NCBI GenBank assembly: GCA_017515945.1
Contig: JAFWDX010000080.1
Span: forward strand, 1 to 5,234
DNA length: 5,234 bases
Reading direction: 5' to 3'
From: Blautia sp.
Lineage (GTDB): Bacteria; Bacillota; Clostridia; Lachnospirales; Lachnospiraceae
The position numbers and the translations under genes were made by a program. Position 1 is the first letter of the stretch. Each line of letters starts with the position of its first letter. Below, piece by piece: positions 5,229-5,234 of this stretch. Below the pieces are notes generated by a model. That model made no database searches. It was not told the origin of the DNA and saw nothing but the letters and a program-made list of their open reading frames with translations.

Positions 5229-5234
5229 TTCCGT

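Overview
The window looks like chromosomal DNA from a clostridial Firmicute, most likely Lachnospiraceae-like. This is inferred from the strong AGGAGG-type ribosome binding sites, a LytS/YehU-type kinase with a multi-pass membrane sensor, a lipoprotein-free secreted hydrolase with a Gram-positive-style signal peptide, and intergenic hairpins of the GGGGACGGTCCTCTGTCTC / GGGACAGGTTCC kind. No database search was possible, so the lineage is a judgement.

Layout. Positions 1-57 are a perfect 25-bp inverted repeat with a 7-nt loop, beyond the 3' end of a leftward operon. That operon (minus strand, 1961 down to 86) encodes an XRE-type HTH protein fused to a C-terminal receiver domain, then a seven-pass membrane histidine kinase whose start overlaps the regulator's stop. 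A 260-300 bp AT-rich divergent intergenic region (1962-2260) separates it from a rightward gene (2261-3439) for a seven-pass membrane diguanylate cyclase with an intact GGDEF motif and no I-site. Downstream, 3440-3623 holds no gene but carries a strong bidirectional terminator and a second palindromic repeat. A good sigma-A-like promoter (TTGATA, 18 bp, TATACT) at 3625-3654 then drives a secreted alpha/beta-hydrolase of the EstA / predicted-peptidase type (3724-5058). Its stop codon lies inside a long imperfect hairpin. The tail (5097-5234) has no gene; it contains a candidate TATAAT promoter followed directly by a hairpin pairing 29 of 30 positions.

How the genes may work together. The kinase and cyclase are divergently arranged and, by eye, share the same membrane sensor: both have the RW basic junction, the Y-x-x-G-P-L-Y loop motif and a basic RRQ loop at equivalent places. 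The simplest model is one class of external signal read by two outputs: phosphorylation of an HTH-receiver regulator, and c-di-GMP synthesis. A pair of 11-bp inverted copies (TGTATACTATA / TATAGTATACA) in the divergent region are candidate operators for the HTH regulator. The hydrolase appears to be an independent transcription unit.

The most notable points are the reversed HTH-REC architecture paired with a LytS-type kinase, the shared sensor in kinase and cyclase, the non-canonical oxyanion segment of the hydrolase, and the cluster of long palindromic repeats at nearly every gene boundary.
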